A DNA stretch of 64,000 bases from positions 2,046,001-2,110,000 of the forward strand of contig CP119753.1 of assembly GCA_029319145.1 (NCBI GenBank), in the 5' to 3' direction. The notes beneath the pieces were generated by a model. It was not told the origin of the DNA. It saw only the letters and a program-made list of their open reading frames with translations, and searched no databases. Both the position numbers and the translations under genes were made by a program. Positions within the stretch are counted from its first letter, which is position 1. Each line of letters begins with the position of its first letter. Positions 27,738 through 37,398 of the stretch are shown piece by piece. This stretch comes from Microbacter sp. GSS18. GTDB lineage: Bacteria; Actinomycetota; Actinomycetes; Actinomycetales; Microbacteriaceae.

Positions 27738-29206
27738 GACGGGTCCTTCCGGGTCCGGGCCTGGGGTGCCGCGCGCCACAGGTGCGCGGTGAGATAGCTG
27801 CGCCACGGCGCGAGGCGCTCGGCCCACGCGGCGAATCCGCGCGGGTCCGACGGGACGCCGAGGGCGGCCGCACCGCAACGCACGGCGACGTCGCCGGGCA
27901 GCGTCACGTCGGGGTCGCCGAGCACGCGCATCCGCACGTAGTCCGCGGTCCAGGGGCCGATGCCGGGCATGGCCAGCAGCGCTGCGCGCTGGTCGGCGCC
28001 GTCGTCGCCGGCGGTGAGGACGAGGTCTCCGGCGGCGAGGGCGGCCGCCGCCCCGGTGATGGCGCTGATGCGGGCTGCCGGGCCGCGCAGCGCCTCCGCG
28101 CCGCGCTCGGCGATCGCCGTCATCGTCGGGAAGAGCACCGCTTCGCCGTCGCCGTGCGGCATCCGCTCCCCCAGGGCGTCCGCGAGTCCGGTGAGGGCGG
28201 TGCGCGCCGCGGCGACGGTGATCTGCTGCCCGACCATCGCGCGGATGAGCATCTCGTGCGGGTCGGCGGCGCCGGGGACGCGGATGCCCGGCAGCGCCGC
28301 CACGCGCCCCGCGATCGCGGGATGCCGTGCCAGCGCGTCGTCGATCGCGACGGGATCGGCGTCGAGGTCGAACAGGCGCCGCGCGCGTGCGACGAGCGGC
28401 GCGAGGTCGCCGAGGTGCGTCAGATGCGCCCGCAGCCGCATCCGCCCCGCCTCGGCGCGCACCTCGAACCACGCCGGCCCGCCCGGCAGCCGCAGCGTGC
28501 GCGAGAAGGACACCGGGCCGGACTCCTCGACGCCGGGCACGGCGCGCGCGGCCATCCACGCGAACAGGCCCGGCGCGTCGAACGGGGCGCGGTGCGGCAG
28601 CAGGAGGTCGATCGTCCCGGCGGTGCGGACGTCGCCGCCCCGGCGACGGGCGCGGAGCTCGAGCGGCGTGAGCCCGAACACCTCGCGCACGGTGTCGTTG
28701 AACTGCCGGACGCTGCGGAAGCCCGCCGAGAACGCGACGTCGGATGCCGCGAGGTCGGTGCCCACCAGCAGCATGCGGGCGGTGTGGGCCCGGTGCGCAC
28801 GACTGAGGGCGAGCGGCCCCGCCCCCAGTTCTGCGGTGAGGAGCCGGGTCAGGTGCCGCGGCGAGTAGCCGAGACGCCGGGCGAGGCCGGGCACCCCGTC
28901 GCGTTCGACCACGCCGTCGGCGATGAGGCGCATGGCGCGGGCGGTCGTGTCGCCGCGCAGGTTCCAGGCGGGCGAGCCGGGGGCCGCTTCGGGCAGGCAC
29001 CGCTTGCACGCCCGGTACCCGGCCTCGTGCGCCGCCGCCGAGGTGGGGTAGAACGTGACGTTGCTCTCCTTCGGCGTGCGCGCGGGGCAGCTGGGCCGGC
29101 AGTAGATCCCCGTCGAGCGCACGGCCGTGACGAACTGGCCGTCGAAGCGGGCGTCGCGTGCGTGGATCGCGCGATACCGCTCATCGAAGGTCATCGCCAG
29201 GCTCAT
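27734..29206 (-). CDS. Ada metal-binding/AraC domain fused to AlkA DNA-3-methyladenine glycosylase
   Basis: 490 residues. N-terminal Ada phosphotriester-sensing domain at about 5-80 with four Cys (YCRPSCPA and RACKRC), then an AraC-type HTH at about 90-190, AlkA N-terminal domain at about 205-280 and a HhH-GPD glycosylase domain to the end ([40 protein letters not shown]). It senses alkylation damage, activates repair genes and excises alkylated bases. Start is uncertain: ATG 29206 has GGAGG only one base away, and ATG 29194 (MTFDERY) matches the usual family N-terminus. Confidence 0.9.
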   Translation of the reverse strand: MSLAMTFDERYRAIHARDARFDGQFVTAVRSTGIYCRPSCPARTPKESNVTFYPTSAAAHEAGYRACKRCLPEAAPGSPAWNLRGDTTARAMRLIADGVVERDGVPGLARRLGYSPRHLTRLLTAELGAGPLALSRAHRAHTARMLLVGTDLAASDVAFSAGFRSVRQFNDTVREVFGLTPLELRARRRGGDVRTAGTIDLLLPHRAPFDAPGLFAWMAARAVPGVEESGPVSFSRTLRLPGGPAWFEVRAEAGRMRLRAHLTHLGDLAPLVARARRLFDLDADPVAIDDALARHPAIAGRVAALPGIRVPGAADPHEMLIRAMVGQQITVAAARTALTGLADALGERMPHGDGEAVLFPTMTAIAERGAEALRGPAARISAITGAAAALAAGDLVLTAGDDGADQRAALLAMPGIGPWTADYVRMRVLGDPDVTLPGDVAVRCGAAALGVPSDPRGFAAWAERLAPWRSYLTAHLWRAAPQARTRKDPS

Positions 29207-29323
29207 GCCTCCACTCTGACACGCGCCGGCGACGCCGGCTGGCGGAAATCGGACACGGCCGTGGGCACAGCCCTGCCGCCGGCGCGCAGGCCCGCCGCTC
29301 GCGCGTGGACCGGCGCGCGTCGC

Positions 29324-29407
29324 GTGCAGAACTCCACGGATCTGCACCGATTCGCAGCTGGATCGCCCGCATGGCGCGCGCAGCACCCTGGATCCGTGGA
29401 GTTTCGC
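29324..29407. repeat. Palindromic element A (ACTCCACGGATC type)
   Basis: 84 bases: left end GTGCAGAACTCCACGGATC (29324-29342), right end GGATCCGTGGAGTTTCGC (29390-29407). The arms pair with each other over about 14 bases. An inverted copy with a different centre lies at 32084-32166. Confidence 0.8.
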
Positions 29408-29421
29408 CGGCCCGCCCGCGA

Positions 29422-30093
29422 CTACTCGACGGACTCAGCCCGGTGCGCCGCCTCCAGTCCGTCCAGCAGCAGGTCGAGGCCGTACTCGAACGAGACGCCG
29501 AAGTCGTACCCGGGCTGCATGGCGTGCTCGGCGGTGAACCGCACCAGGTTCGGGTACTGATCGGGCAGGAACGCCGACGAGATCTCGGCGGCGATCTCAG
29601 CCGACCCCTCTCCGCCCTGGAACGGCAGGCTGGCCTCCTGGATCGAGAAGCCGTAGACGTACGCGTCGAGCACGGCATACGCGTGAGCGGCGAGCTGCAT
29701 CGACAGCCCGCCGCCGAAGAAGCACGCGAGCATGGCCTCGTGGTGGCCGAGCGTCTCGGGCCCGGGCGTGCGCCGCGACTCCAGCAGCGGCACGGACCAC
29801 GGATGCCGCACCAGCACGCCCTTCGCCGAGACGCACCGCGAGCGGACGGCGTCACGCCACGGCAGAGCGGGGTCGGGCGGTGCGATCTTCGCGAACACGG
29901 CATCGACCATGCCGTCGAGCACGGTCTCCTTGCCGTCGACGTAGTGGTACAGCGTCATCGGGCCGACGCCCATCTCGCCCGCAAGGGCCCGGATCGTCAG
30001 CGCCTCGATCCCCTCACGGTCGGCGAGATCGACGGCGGCGGCCATGATGCGCTCGCGGGTCGGCTTGACGCGCTTGGCGGGAGCGTCCGACAT
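29422..30093 (-). CDS. TetR-family repressor of the divergent reductase operon
   Basis: 223 residues. HTH at about 12-60 ([27 protein letters not shown]), C-terminal ligand domain of the TetR_C type with [25 protein letters not shown]. The start ATG 30093 has AAAGGGG nine bases upstream. It is divergent from the reductase gene, and two identical 15-base palindromes occupy the 94-base gap. That is the classical arrangement of an autoregulated TetR repressor controlling its neighbour. Confidence 0.9.
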   Translation of the reverse strand: MSDAPAKRVKPTRERIMAAAVDLADREGIEALTIRALAGEMGVGPMTLYHYVDGKETVLDGMVDAVFAKIAPPDPALPWRDAVRSRCVSAKGVLVRHPWSVPLLESRRTPGPETLGHHEAMLACFFGGGLSMQLAAHAYAVLDAYVYGFSIQEASLPFQGGEGSAEIAAEISSAFLPDQYPNLVRFTAEHAMQPGYDFGVSFEYGLDLLLDGLEAAHRAESVE

Positions 30094-30118
30094 GGATTCC
30101 CCTTTCGGTCTTGACTCA

Positions 30119-30133
30119 TCGTACTAAGTACGA
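30119..30133. promoter_or_regulatory. TetR operator copy 1, TCGTACTAAGTACGA
   Basis: Perfect 7-base arms around a single A. It lies between TTGACT (30111-30116) and TACCGT (30135-30140), a plausible plus-strand -35/-10 pair with 18-base spacing. Confidence 0.8.
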
Positions 30134-30151
30134 GTACCGTCATGACAAGTT

Positions 30152-30166
30152 TCGTACTAAGTACGA
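30152..30166. promoter_or_regulatory. TetR operator copy 2, TCGTACTAAGTACGA
   Basis: Identical to copy 1, 33 bases away (three helical turns), 22 bases before the reductase start codon. Confidence 0.8.
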
Positions 30167-30187
30167 CATTATCCACGGGAGGATGCC

Positions 30188-31219
30188 ATGACCACCACGA
30201 CCACCACCACCGAAGACCTCACGACGACCCGCACGATGCGCGCGGTCGCGCAGGACCGCTACGGCGACGCCGACGTGCTCGCCGTGCAGACCCTGCCCGT
30301 CCCCGAGCCGGACGCCGGACAGGTGCTGCTGCGCGTGCGCGCCGCCGGCGTCGACCGGGGCGTGTGGCACCTGATGACCGGCAAGCCCGCCCTGATTCGC
30401 GTGCTCGGGTTCGGGTTCCGCCGCCCCAAGCAGCCGGTGCGCGGCGGCGACGTCGCCGGCACCGTGGTCGCCGTCGGCGAGGGCGTCGACCGCTTCGCGC
30501 CCGGCGACGAGGTCTTCGGCGTCGCCGACGGCTCGTATGCCGAGTACGCGGTGGCTGATGCCGACAGACTCGCCCCTGCGCCCGCGGAGCTCTCCCCCGC
30601 CGAGTCGGCCGTCCTCGCGGTCTCGGGCATCACGGCGCTCTACGCCGTCGAAGAGGTCGCCGACGTCCAGGCCGGCCAGCGCGTGCTGGTGCTGGGCGGC
30701 TCAGGCGGTGTCGGATCGTACGTCGTGCAGCTGGCCGCCGCCCGCGGCGCCCACGTGACGGCCGTGGCGAGCGCGGCGAAGGCCGACTTCGTGCGCGGGC
30801 TCGGCGCCGAGCGCTTCGTCGACTACCGCGCCGAGGATGTCACGGCGTCCCGCGAGGTGTTCGACGCGATCATCGACACCGGCGGCAACACGCCGGTGCG
30901 GCGCCTCCGCCGCGTCCTGTCTCCCACCGGAACGCTGGTGATCGTCGGCGGCGAGGGGGGCGGCTGGCTCACCGGCGGTCTGGGCCGTCAGATCGGCGCA
31001 TCGCTGCTCTCGAACTTCACGAAGCAGAAGCTCGCCTTCTTCATCTCGCCCGAGGACTCCGGTTCCATGGACCGCCTCTCGGAGCACGTCGCCGCGGGGC
31101 GCGTGCGCCCGGCGGTCACCCGCACGTACGCCCTGGCCGACGCGCCGCAGGCGATCGCCGACCTCGTCGCCGGACGCATCGCCGGCAAGGCCGCGATCGA
31201 GATCGAGGCGGCGTCATGA
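30188..31219 (+). CDS. NAD(P)-dependent quinone-type oxidoreductase (MDR superfamily)
   Basis: 343 residues. GroES-like N-terminal domain (about 35-140) and a Rossmann domain with VLVLGGSGGVGSYVVQLA near 165. Catalytic zinc ligands are absent, so it resembles quinone oxidoreductase/enoyl reductase members and not zinc alcohol dehydrogenases. The Thr-rich N-terminus (MTTTTTTTE) is unusual but the start has GGGAGG seven bases upstream. Transcribed from the TetR-operator region and overlapping the next gene (ATGA). Probably detoxifies an electrophile or quinone sensed by the TetR protein. Confidence 0.87.
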   Translation: MTTTTTTTEDLTTTRTMRAVAQDRYGDADVLAVQTLPVPEPDAGQVLLRVRAAGVDRGVWHLMTGKPALIRVLGFGFRRPKQPVRGGDVAGTVVAVGEGVDRFAPGDEVFGVADGSYAEYAVADADRLAPAPAELSPAESAVLAVSGITALYAVEEVADVQAGQRVLVLGGSGGVGSYVVQLAAARGAHVTAVASAAKADFVRGLGAERFVDYRAEDVTASREVFDAIIDTGGNTPVRRLRRVLSPTGTLVIVGGEGGGWLTGGLGRQIGASLLSNFTKQKLAFFISPEDSGSMDRLSEHVAAGRVRPAVTRTYALADAPQAIADLVAGRIAGKAAIEIEAAS

Positions 31220-32025
31220 GCGCGCACGCCCGCACCCGCAGCCCCTCACCCGACACCGCCCGGACCACCCGCAAGGACAAGACCATGACTCTCACGACTC
31301 GCCCGACGTCCGACACCACCCGCGCCACCGCTGCCCTGTGGGCGGGCATCGGCTACGCGCTCCTGTTCGCCCTCGCGATCGTGGCGAACTTCGCCGTCGT
31401 CCAGCCCGTGAAGACCGCGGGCTCGGCTGCGGCGAGCGTCGAGGCGATCGCCGCCGATCCGGGCGCGTTCCGCTTCGCCGTGCTCGCCTTCGCCGCGATC
31501 TTCGTCATCGACGTCGTCATCGCGTGGGCGCTGCACGTGATCCTGCGCCCCGCGGGCGAGATGCGCTCGCTGCTGGCGGCCTGGATGCGGCTCACCTACA
31601 CGGTCCTCCTGGGCGCCGGGGTGGCGTTCCTGCACCTGGCCGGACAGCTCGCGACCGGCGGGATCGAGGCGTCCGACGGCCCCGGGCTGGCCGCGCTGCT
31701 GCTCGAGGCCTTCGACATCACGTGGCTCGTGGGCCTGATCGCCTTCGGCGCGCACCTGCTGCTGATCGGCGCGATCCTCCTGGACGCACGCCTGGCGCCG
31801 CGGATCCTCGCCATCGGCCTGATGATCGCCGGCGCCGCCTACATCGCCGACACCATCGCCCACCTCGTGGTCGCCGACTACGCCGCGATCGCCGGCGTCA
31901 TGCTCGTCATCGTCGCGATCCCCTCCATGCTGTCCGAACTCGGACTCACCGTGTGGCTGTTCGTCGCCGCGCGGCGGCTGCGCGCCGCCGGCCGCGGCGC
32001 CGAGCAGGTCGCAGCGCGGGTCTGA
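31216..32025 (+). CDS. DUF4386 membrane protein
   Basis: 269 residues from ATG 31216, which overlaps the upstream stop; ATG 31285 with AAGGA seven bases upstream is an equally good start and leaves only a short N-terminus before the first helix. About six hydrophobic segments (near 45-65, 90-112, 125-147, 165-190, 195-215 and 225-250). The pattern and ADPGAFRFAVLAF stretch fit DUF4386. Function unknown. Second gene of the TetR-controlled unit. Confidence 0.78.
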   Translation: MSAHARTRSPSPDTARTTRKDKTMTLTTRPTSDTTRATAALWAGIGYALLFALAIVANFAVVQPVKTAGSAAASVEAIAADPGAFRFAVLAFAAIFVIDVVIAWALHVILRPAGEMRSLLAAWMRLTYTVLLGAGVAFLHLAGQLATGGIEASDGPGLAALLLEAFDITWLVGLIAFGAHLLLIGAILLDARLAPRILAIGLMIAGAAYIADTIAHLVVADYAAIAGVMLVIVAIPSMLSELGLTVWLFVAARRLRAAGRGAEQVAARV

Positions 32026-32039
32026 CCCGCACCTCCCGC

Positions 32040-32072
32040 GGCCCCGCCGGTCCCCCGGGCCGGCGGGGCCTT
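32040..32072 (+). terminator. Terminator after the DUF4386 gene
   Basis: Perfect 11-base arms GGCCCCGCCGG / CCGGCGGGGCC with a nine-base loop, followed by TT, 15 bases after the stop. Confidence 0.7.
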
Positions 32073-32083
32073 GGTGCGCATGC

Positions 32084-32166
32084 GCGAAACTCCACGGAAT
32101 CAGCGGCGAACGGCGCCGGAGCCGCGGCGGGGGCCCCGCGGCGCCCCGATCCGTGGAGTTCTGCAC
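32084..32166. repeat. Palindromic element B, inverted copy of element A
   Basis: 83 bases: left end GCGAAACTCCACGGAATC, right end GATCCGTGGAGTTCTGCAC (32148-32166). The right end is the exact reverse complement of the left end of element A. The centre is unrelated GC-rich sequence. Confidence 0.8.
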
Positions 32167-32219
32167 ATCGGCTCGAGCGCCATCGCGTCAACCCCCTCGG
32201 CACTGCCTGCCCGCGCCGA

Positions 32220-32225
32220 TAGGTT
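32220..32225 (+). promoter_or_regulatory. -10 hexamer TAGGTT, 7 bases before the flavoprotein gene
   Basis: TAGGTT, then GGGGCGC, then ATG 32233. Confidence 0.55.
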
Positions 32226-32232
32226 GGGGCGC

Positions 32233-33657
32233 ATGACCGCACGTGAGTACGACGTCATCGTGATCGGCGCGGGCGCGGTGGGCGAGAACGTCGCCGACGC
32301 CGCCGTGCGCGGGGGCATGTCCACCGTGATCGTCGAGGCCGAACTGGTCGGCGGCGAGTGCTCGTACTGGGCGTGCATGCCCTCCAAGGCGCTCCTGCGG
32401 TCGTCCGCCGCCCTGGGGGCCGCCCGGAGCGTCGGCGGCGCTCGCGAAGCGGTGACCGGCGGCGTCGACCCCGCGGCGGTCTTCGCGAGGCGCGACCGCA
32501 TCGCGCACGACTGGGACGACTCCTCGCAGGTGCGATGGCTCGAGAAGACCGGCATCGACCTGATCCGCGGTCATGCCCGGTTCTCCGGCCCGCGACAGGT
32601 CGCGGTGCGCGGCGACGACGGCTCCGAGCAGGACGTCACCGCCCGGCACGCCGTCGCGATCTGCACCGGGTCGGCCGCGCTGCTCCCCGACGTCCGCGGG
32701 CTCGGCGACGTCGCACCATGGACGAGCCGCGACGCGGCGAGCGCCCGCAGCGCCCCGGCGAGTCTCGCGATCATCGGCGCCGGCGTCGTCGCCGCCGAGA
32801 TGGCCACCGCCTATGCGAGCTTCGGAACCGAGGTCACCGTCATCGGCCGCTCCGGCGTGCTGCGCGGCCTCGAGCCGTTCGCGTCGAAGCTCGTCACGGC
32901 CTCCCTCGAGAACGCGGGGGTGTCCGTGCACACCGGGACCGAAGTGGTGTCGGCCCATCGCACACGGGCAGGCTCGGTCCTGACCCTCTCGGAGGGCGAA
33001 CCCGTGACCGCCGATCAGGTGCTCGTCGCGACCGGCCGCGTCGCCCGCACCGGCGACCTGGGCCTGGACTCGCTCGGGCTCGCGCCCGGCGAGTGGCTCG
33101 ACGTCGACGACACGCTGCGGGTGCGCGGCTTCGACTGGCTGTACGCCGTCGGCGACGTCAACCACCGGGCGCTGTTCACCCACCAGGGCAAATACCAGGC
33201 ACGTGCCGCGGGTGCCGCGATCGCCGCACGCGCCGCCGGCGTCCCGGTGGACGACACGGCCTGGGGACCGTACGCCGCGACGGCCGACCACGAGGTCGTC
33301 CCCCAGATCGTCTTCACCGACCCCGAGGTGGCGACGGTGGGCTTCACGGCGGAGGCGGCGACCGCGGCGGGCCGGAACGTGCGGGTGCTGGACTACAACC
33401 TCGGCTGGATCGCCGGAGCGACCACCCTCGCCGACGACTACCGCGGGCACGCGCGGGCGATCGTCGACGAGGACCGCGGCGTGCTCATCGGGGCGACGTT
33501 CGCAGGCCCCGGCGTGGCGGAGCTCCTCCACGCCGCGACCGTCGCGATCGTGGGCGAGGTCCCGCTGGACCGTCTGTGGCACGCCGTGCCGCCCTACCCG
33601 ACGCTCAGCGAGGTGTGGCTGCGCTGGCTCGAGGAGTACCGCAGCACGTCTGACTGA
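32233..33657 (+). CDS. FAD/NAD(P) disulfide oxidoreductase, dihydrolipoamide-dehydrogenase-like
   Basis: 474 residues, class I flavoprotein disulfide reductase. FAD loop VIVIGAGAVGEN (residues 8-19), redox-active CSYWAC-type disulfide in GGECSYWACMPSKALLR, NAD(P) loop LAIIGAGVVAAEMA, second FAD motif YAVGDVN, and C-terminal dimerisation domain. The family's catalytic HPTLSE motif reads YPTLSE here, so the active-site His is replaced by Tyr. It is therefore probably not a true lipoamide dehydrogenase. No 2-oxoacid dehydrogenase genes are nearby. Substrate unknown. Confidence 0.85.
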   Translation: MTAREYDVIVIGAGAVGENVADAAVRGGMSTVIVEAELVGGECSYWACMPSKALLRSSAALGAARSVGGAREAVTGGVDPAAVFARRDRIAHDWDDSSQVRWLEKTGIDLIRGHARFSGPRQVAVRGDDGSEQDVTARHAVAICTGSAALLPDVRGLGDVAPWTSRDAASARSAPASLAIIGAGVVAAEMATAYASFGTEVTVIGRSGVLRGLEPFASKLVTASLENAGVSVHTGTEVVSAHRTRAGSVLTLSEGEPVTADQVLVATGRVARTGDLGLDSLGLAPGEWLDVDDTLRVRGFDWLYAVGDVNHRALFTHQGKYQARAAGAAIAARAAGVPVDDTAWGPYAATADHEVVPQIVFTDPEVATVGFTAEAATAAGRNVRVLDYNLGWIAGATTLADDYRGHARAIVDEDRGVLIGATFAGPGVAELLHAATVAIVGEVPLDRLWHAVPPYPTLSEVWLRWLEEYRSTSD

Positions 33658-33673
33658 CGCCGGCCGCGCCGGC

Positions 33674-35281
33674 TCAGTGGAAGAAGTGGCGCTCCCCGGT
33701 GAAGAACATCGTCACGCCGGCTTCGCGCGCCGCGTCGATGACCTCCTGGTCGCGCACCGAGCCGCCGGGCTGGACGATCGTCTTGATGCCGCCGGCGATG
33801 AGGACGGCAGGACCGTCGGCGAAGGGGAAGAACGCGTCGGATGCCGCAACGGATCCCGCAGCCCGGTCACCGGCCCGCTCGACGGCGAGGCGACACGAGT
33901 CGACGCGGTTGACCTGGCCCATGCCGATGCCCACCGTGGCGGAGTTCTTCGCCAGCACGATCGCGTTGGACTTGACCGCGCGGCACGTCTTCCACGCGAA
34001 GATGAGGTTGGTCATGTCGGCGTCGGACGGCCGCTCCCCCGACACCAGCTCCCAGTCCTTCGCGACCGACTCGATGTCGTCCGGGAAGCGGTCGGCGTCC
34101 TGCAGCAGCAGACCGCCCGACAGCAGCCGCACGTCCATGCGCTCCTGCTTCCAGTCCTCGGGGAGCTTGAGCACGCGCAGGTTCTTCTTCAGCTTGAACA
34201 CCTCGAGCGCCTCGGGCTCGAAGTCGGGGGCGACGATGACCTCCGTGAAGATGTCGCGCAGGTTCTCCGCCATCTTCAGCGTCACGGTGCGGTTGGCTGC
34301 GATGACGCCGCCGAAGGCCGACACCGGGTCGCACTCGTGCGCTCGCAAGTGGGCGCTCGCGATCGGATCGAGAGCCTGCGGCGCCGTCACGGCGATGCCG
34401 CAGGGGTTGGCGTGCTTGATGATCGCGACGGCCGGCTTGACCAGGTCGAACGCGGCTCGCAGCGCGGCATCCGCATCGACGTAGTTGTTGTACGACATCG
34501 CCTTGCCCTGCAGCTGCGTGGCCTGTGCGATGCCGTGGCCGCCGATCGTGGTGTAGATGGCGGCGCGCTGGTGCGAGTTCTCGCCGTAGCGCAGGACCTC
34601 CAGCCGCTCCGCCTTGATCGTCAGGTGCTGCGGCAGATCGCCCTCGTCGACGAGCGTCTCCTCGGCGAACCATGTCGAGACGGCGCGGTCGTACTCGGCG
34701 GTGTGCGCGAAGGCGCGCGCAGCCAGATCGCGGCGCTGTGCGAGCGACGTGCCGCCCTCGCCGAGCGACTCGATGATCGCCGGGTACGACTCGGGCGAGA
34801 CGACGATCGCGACGTTGGCGTAGTTCTTCGCCGACGCACGCACCATCGCGGGACCCCCGATGTCGATCTGCTCGACGACGGCATCGCCCTCGGCGCCCGA
34901 GCGGACGGTCTCGACGAACGGATACAGGTTCACCACGACGAGCTCGAAGGGCCGGATGCCGAGCTCGGCGAGCTGGTTCTCGTGGTCTTCGAGGCGGAGG
35001 TCGGCGAGGAGGCCGGCGTGGACGGCCGGATGCAGCGTCTTGACGCGGCCGTCGAGGCTCTCGGGGAAGCCGGTGACCGAGGACACGTCGGTGACCTCGT
35101 ACCCGGCGTCGCGGATGGTGGCGGCCGTCGACCCCGTCGACACGATCTCGACCCCGGCGCCGGCCAGCGCGCCGGCCAGGCTCAGCAGGTCGGTCTTGTC
35201 GCTGACCGACACCAGCGCGCGGCGGATCGGCACCACGTCGCGGGGGCGGTAGAGGGCGGGGTCGTGGCTCGGGCCGGCCAT
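33674..35281 (-). CDS. purH: Bifunctional AICAR formyltransferase/IMP cyclohydrolase
   Basis: 535 residues, last two steps of purine synthesis. N-terminal MGS-like cyclohydrolase domain (about 20-150; [31 protein letters not shown]) and C-terminal AICARFT domain ([30 protein letters not shown]-terminal [10 protein letters not shown]). Full family length. ATG 35281 is preceded by AGGAG at seven bases. It follows purN by 30 bases, so they are co-transcribed. Confidence 0.97.
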   Translation of the reverse strand: MAGPSHDPALYRPRDVVPIRRALVSVSDKTDLLSLAGALAGAGVEIVSTGSTAATIRDAGYEVTDVSSVTGFPESLDGRVKTLHPAVHAGLLADLRLEDHENQLAELGIRPFELVVVNLYPFVETVRSGAEGDAVVEQIDIGGPAMVRASAKNYANVAIVVSPESYPAIIESLGEGGTSLAQRRDLAARAFAHTAEYDRAVSTWFAEETLVDEGDLPQHLTIKAERLEVLRYGENSHQRAAIYTTIGGHGIAQATQLQGKAMSYNNYVDADAALRAAFDLVKPAVAIIKHANPCGIAVTAPQALDPIASAHLRAHECDPVSAFGGVIAANRTVTLKMAENLRDIFTEVIVAPDFEPEALEVFKLKKNLRVLKLPEDWKQERMDVRLLSGGLLLQDADRFPDDIESVAKDWELVSGERPSDADMTNLIFAWKTCRAVKSNAIVLAKNSATVGIGMGQVNRVDSCRLAVERAGDRAAGSVAASDAFFPFADGPAVLIAGGIKTIVQPGGSVRDQEVIDAAREAGVTMFFTGERHFFH

Positions 35282-35311
35282 ACGGTGCTCCTTGGGGGGA
35301 TGGGGCGGGGT

Positions 35312-35914
35312 TCAGGTGGGCTGGTGCGCCGTGACGGCGTCCAGGTCGAGCTCACCCGTCGCGACGCGACGGACGGTGTCGATGAGCAGCCGGCGCTCGA
35401 CCGGCTTGATGCGCTCGTGCAGCGCGTGCTCGCTGTCGCCGGGCAGGACCGGGACCCGCTCCTGCGCCAGGATCGGGCCGGAATCCACACCGTTGTCGAC
35501 GACGATGACGCTCGCGCCGGTGTGCGTGACGCCGGCGACGAGCGCGTCGCGCACGCCGTGGGCGCCGGGGAACTCGGGCAGGTAGGCGGGGTGCGTGTTG
35601 ATGATGCGGGGCGAGCGGGCGTCGACGAGCGCCGCAGGCAGGAGTCGCATGAGGCCGCTCAGCACGACCAGGTCCGGGTTCCACACGTCGAGCTGGCGAC
35701 CGAGCTCGTCTCCCCACGCCTCGCGGGAGGGGAACTGCGCGTACGGGACGAGGAAGGTCGGGATGCCGAAGTCCTCGGCGTGGGCGAAGCCGTCGGCCTG
35801 ACGATCCGCCCCGACCGCGACCACGCGGGCCGGGAATGCGGGGTCGGCCGCCGCCTCCAGGAGGGCCCGCATATTCGACCCCGCGCCGGAGATGAGGACG
35901 GCGACAGTCAGCAC
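35312..35914 (-). CDS. purN: Phosphoribosylglycinamide formyltransferase
   Basis: 200 residues. Transfers the formyl group from 10-formyl-THF to GAR in purine synthesis. GAR-binding [15 protein letters not shown] at residues 8-22, catalytic [16 protein letters not shown] with the essential His, and the folate-side Asp in [14 protein letters not shown]. The start is GTG 35914; TAGACT lies exactly six bases before it with no ribosome binding site, suggesting a leaderless mRNA. The upstream DUF6350 gene ends nine bases away. Confidence 0.95.
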   Translation of the reverse strand: MLTVAVLISGAGSNMRALLEAAADPAFPARVVAVGADRQADGFAHAEDFGIPTFLVPYAQFPSREAWGDELGRQLDVWNPDLVVLSGLMRLLPAALVDARSPRIINTHPAYLPEFPGAHGVRDALVAGVTHTGASVIVVDNGVDSGPILAQERVPVLPGDSEHALHERIKPVERRLLIDTVRRVATGELDLDAVTAHQPT

Positions 35915-35920
35915 CTGATC

Positions 35921-35926
35921 AGTCTA
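35921..35926 (-). promoter_or_regulatory. -10 hexamer TAGACT, 6 bases before purN
   Basis: It lies in the nine-base gap between the DUF6350 gene and purN, overlapping the DUF6350 stop region, so purNH can be expressed independently. Confidence 0.55.
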
Positions 35927-37306
35927 CTCACGCGCGTCCGCGTCGCCCGGGGGTCCTCCGTGGCGCAGCGAGGGCATCGGCGGCAGCGGAGCCGTCTCCT
36001 GATCGTCGCTCGCCTGCCGGTCATCGGCGGGACCGCGATCTGCGCGCAACGCGCGGCCGGCCTCGTCGTCGTCCGCGTCGGCGCGCCTGCGCGGCGACAG
36101 CAGCAGGATGCCCGCGCCGACGCCGATCTCGAGGCCGACCGCCAGCGCCACCGGCCCCGGTTGCGGCCCGGTCTCGGCCAGCCGGCCGGGGCCGAGGGCG
36201 CCCGACGCGAGCCACGCGAGCAGCGCGGCCGCGCCCGCCGACACGGCGACGATGCCGCCGGTGATCGCCAAGCGCGGCCACATCGCCTCGGTCTCGGCGG
36301 CCGGCGCCGGGTCGGCATCCGCCTCGAGAGCGGCGAGCCGCGAGCGTGCGATCCATCCGGCGAGGACCCCCACCGCGACGGGTGCGAGGGCGAGCAGCAG
36401 CAGCCACGGCGTCGTCGACTCGGGCACGGCGCCGAGGATCGGGATGCCGGGCACGACGCCGACCTGGGTGCCCGCGGGCGAGACGGCCGTGCCGGCGCCG
36501 AGCGCGAACCCGGGGCCCGCGACGAAGGCGAGTCCCCACACGACGGCGGTGGGAAGATACGCGAGCTGGGCGAGGGTGATCACGGTCGCGCCGAGCGCGT
36601 CGACGTGCCCGGCCTCGAACAGCGCGATCATCTCGTCGGCACCGAGGACGACGGCGACCGCGACGAGCAGGGCGCCGAGTCCCACGAGCCCGGCCACGGC
36701 GAGGGCCGAGCCGCGCGTGACGAGCGCCGGCACGGGGCCCCAGGTGCGCGACGCCTCGACGCGGTCGCGCAGCTGCGCGACCCGGCCGGAGCCCGCCTCC
36801 GACCATTCGGTCACGATCGCGCCGCCGGCCGCGGGCAGCGCGTACACGAGCGTCGGCAGCAGCACCGCCTGCCACGTCTCGGTCGCGGCGACGGCGGTCG
36901 ACGAGGTCAGCGCCGCGAGTGCGGCGAGCGCGGCCACGACGACCGTACCCGTGATCACGCCCGTGATCCAGGCTTCGGCCCGCGACGCCCGCACCCCCGA
37001 TCGCGCGGCGAAGATCGCGGTGAACGTCGCGAAGGCCAGCGGCGGGAGCGACAGGACGAACGACGCGGCGGCGACGTCGATGCCGGTGGCGGCGATGTAG
37101 TCGCCCGGGAAGGTCACCCAGACCGGCACGGCATGACCGAACTGCCATATCGTGGCGCTCGCCGGCCACAGCGCCGCCCAATCGGCGGCGCCGTCGAACC
37201 CGAGCACCCACAGCAGGGTGAGCGGGGCCAGGATGGCCGCGATGCCGACGGCCACCGCGATGGCGGCGTCGACGGCGGCGAGGATGACGACGGTGAGGCG
37301 ATGCAT
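35924..37306 (-). CDS. DUF6350 multi-pass membrane protein
   Basis: 460 residues. About nine to eleven hydrophobic segments spread over residues 5-405, then an acidic, hydrophilic tail (ADADDDEAG, ETAPLPPMPS). It lies directly upstream of purN-purH and near sucCD, an arrangement I recognise as conserved in many actinobacteria for DUF6350. Function unknown; the tail resembles phosphorylation-prone or partner-binding tails. TAGGGT (37316-37321) lies nine bases before the ATG. Confidence 0.78.
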   Translation of the reverse strand: MHRLTVVILAAVDAAIAVAVGIAAILAPLTLLWVLGFDGAADWAALWPASATIWQFGHAVPVWVTFPGDYIAATGIDVAAASFVLSLPPLAFATFTAIFAARSGVRASRAEAWITGVITGTVVVAALAALAALTSSTAVAATETWQAVLLPTLVYALPAAGGAIVTEWSEAGSGRVAQLRDRVEASRTWGPVPALVTRGSALAVAGLVGLGALLVAVAVVLGADEMIALFEAGHVDALGATVITLAQLAYLPTAVVWGLAFVAGPGFALGAGTAVSPAGTQVGVVPGIPILGAVPESTTPWLLLLALAPVAVGVLAGWIARSRLAALEADADPAPAAETEAMWPRLAITGGIVAVSAGAAALLAWLASGALGPGRLAETGPQPGPVALAVGLEIGVGAGILLLSPRRRADADDDEAGRALRADRGPADDRQASDDQETAPLPPMPSLRHGGPPGDADARE

Positions 37307-37398
37307 GCGCCATCGACCCTACCTTCGGCGCATCGTCCTGCCCGGCGATGCGCGCGCCCGGCGCGCGTCGTGTCGGACCGGTCGATCGCCCGCGGAGG

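Noticed and set aside
29324..32166. Insertion sequence or transposon
   Set aside because: No transposase gene, and no target-site duplication visible. Kept only as a finding on inverted elements, not called a mobile element.
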